Shown here: in pieces, positions 5,088 to 5,120 of the stretch
Position numbering within the stretch: position 1 is the stretch's first letter
How the letters are laid out: the number at the start of each line of letters is the position of its first letter
Source of the DNA: Collinsella sp.
GTDB taxonomy: Bacteria > Actinomycetota > Coriobacteriia > Coriobacteriales > Coriobacteriaceae
Length of the DNA: 5,120 nt
Assembly: GCA_019413955.1 (NCBI GenBank)
Contig: DXMX01000008.1
Location: forward strand, 31,606-36,725
Reading direction: 5' to 3'
The notes under the pieces: generated by a model
The model's database searches: none
Told to the model about the DNA's origin: nothing
What the model saw: only the letters and a program-made list of their open reading frames with translations
Made by a program: the position numbers and the translations under genes

Positions 5088-5120
5088 TCGTTACGGTCGA
5101 TACGGCTTTCGTTGTGGGCG
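5088..5120. other. 3' edge, nothing identified
   Basis: No start codon with a ribosome binding site and no recognisable gene is visible before the window ends. Short direct repeats TACGG (5092-5096, 5101-5105) and TTTCGTT (5086-5092, 5107-5113) occur but are too short to interpret. Confidence 0.4.

Noticed and set aside
1..5120. CRISPR array, phage genes or insertion sequence
   Set aside because: There are no regularly spaced direct repeats and no transposase, integrase or phage-like protein. The palindromes are isolated and differ from one another.

Overview
The window looks like high-GC Actinomycetota DNA, most likely a Coriobacteriia gut commensal of the Collinsella type. I infer this from the codon bias, the strong GGAGG-type ribosome binding sites, and the pairing of D2-domain isopeptide pilins with a class C sortase. 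No taxonomic marker gene is present. All supported genes lie on the + strand and together form one sortase-assembled pilus locus.

Layout: (1) 1-45 is a short leader with a GNRA-capped hairpin and a strong Shine-Dalgarno. (2) 46-1701 is a GTG-started fimbrial shaft-type protein with an MPSTG sorting signal. (3) 1702-1822 is a 121-base junction holding a C10 homopolymer, a possible 16-codon leader ORF that overlaps the end of the first pilin gene, and a weak hairpin. (4) 1823-3484 is a paralogous pilin with an LPLTG signal. (5) 3485-4025 is a 541-base gap without a credible gene. It starts with a strong intrinsic terminator and then carries a dense series of palindromes. (6) 4026-4964 is a class C (pilus-polymerising) sortase with its own ribosome binding site. 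(7) 4965-5120 has two back-to-back inverted repeats: a REP-like 13-bp stem, and a perfect 19-bp inverted repeat enclosing a 14-bp palindrome.

Working model (family knowledge plus inference): both pilins leave through Sec. The sortase cleaves the LPxTG-like motifs and joins pilin subunits through a lysine near the D1/D2 junction, giving a covalent surface fibre. The LPLTG protein keeps both predicted intramolecular isopeptide triads and has no cysteine outside its anchor, so it is the better candidate for the shaft. The MPSTG protein has lost the D2 asparagine, carries six exported cysteines and has very different codon usage, so it is more likely a specialised or minor subunit. The most interesting features are the C10 tract between the pilin genes (possible phase variation), the changed isopeptide chemistry of the first pilin, and the palindrome-rich DNA on both sides of the sortase gene.
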